Part shown: positions 6,519 to 6,605 of the stretch, in pieces
Position numbering within the stretch: the first letter of the stretch is position 1
Layout of the letters: every line of letters starts with the position of its first letter
From: Verrucomicrobiota bacterium
GTDB taxonomy: Bacteria; Verrucomicrobiota; Verrucomicrobiia; Opitutales; UBA2995
Direction of reading: 5' to 3'
DNA length: 6,605 bases
NCBI GenBank assembly: GCA_027297085.1
Contig: JAPUIL010000379.1
Span: 1-6,605, forward strand
Notes under the pieces: model-generated
Told to the model about the DNA's origin: nothing
Databases searched by the model: none
The model's input: the letters and a program-made list of their open reading frames with translations, nothing else
Translations under genes and position numbers: made by a program

Positions 6519-6605
6519 TTAAGTCCTATTTTCAAGGAGCTTCCAGCCTATTTCAGAGATATCCCGACGGCTCAAGGAATCCATTTCCAATGAAATCTCA
6601 ACGCT
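6519..6605 (-). CDS. Possible C-terminal end of an unidentified upstream gene (partial)
   Basis: One minus-strand frame is open from the right edge of the window to a TAA at 6519-6521, encoding 28 residues that end in EIGWKLLENRT. The other two minus-strand frames close within about 35 bases of the edge. The piece would end 37 bases before the GH2 start, a spacing that fits an operon partner. A run of 28 open codons can easily occur by chance, and I recognise no family, so this is a weak call. The composition (charged, helix-like, no low complexity) is at least compatible with a real protein end. Confidence 0.35.
   Translation of the reverse strand, partial: SVEISLEMDSLSRRDISEIGWKLLENRT

Noticed and set aside
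6482..6535. Promoter upstream of the GH2 gene (TTGAAA with TTTAAT/TAATAC-like boxes)
   Set aside because: The candidate -35 and -10 boxes are separated by about 23 bases or, for the alternative pair, too few; AT-rich sequence gives such matches by chance.

Overview
The window holds one co-directional minus-strand gene cluster for breaking down a sulfated carbohydrate, probably marine. In transcription order (right to left) it contains: the last 28 codons of a possible unidentified gene at the right edge; a secreted glycoside hydrolase family 2 (GH2) enzyme; a secreted iduronate-2-sulfatase-like sulfatase; a secreted arylsulfatase-A-like sulfatase; and a lipoprotein sulfatase of the iduronate-2-sulfatase-like type. 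All four full genes carry export signals, and all three sulfatases keep the cysteine that is normally converted to formylglycine. No regulator, transporter, maturase, RNA gene, CRISPR array or transposase gene is visible. The long open frames on the plus strand are antisense shadows of these genes.

Organism: sulfatase-rich clusters paired with small secreted GH2 enzymes, together with scattered palindromic repeats starting TGTAGGAG, suggest Verrucomicrobiota (Opitutae-like). Planctomycetota, Lentisphaerota/Kiritimatiellota or a marine gammaproteobacterium remain possible. This is inference from gene style; no marker gene is present. None of the starts has a clear Shine-Dalgarno sequence.

Layout: 6519-6605 possible gene end; 4637-6481 GH2; 9 bases; 3248-4627 sulfatase; 26 bases; 1572-3221 sulfatase; 105 bases filled mostly by two hairpin repeats; 36-1466 lipoprotein sulfatase, whose stop codon lies inside another repeat at the left edge. 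The tight spacing in the right half fits an operon. The enzymes would act together outside the cytoplasm: the sulfatases remove sulfate esters and the GH2 enzyme cleaves an exposed beta-linked sugar. The substrate cannot be named from sequence alone.

The most unusual content is the repeats. A 72-base REPIN-like element (two inverted REP hairpins around a central palindrome) sits in frame inside the signal-peptide region of the middle sulfatase. Removing exactly those 24 codons leaves a normal signal peptide. A related half-element supplies the stop codon of the lipoprotein sulfatase, and a third pair lies directly upstream of that gene's start. Separately, a 7-base tandem repeat lies in the signal-peptide coding region of the other sulfatase, where a change in copy number would shift the frame.
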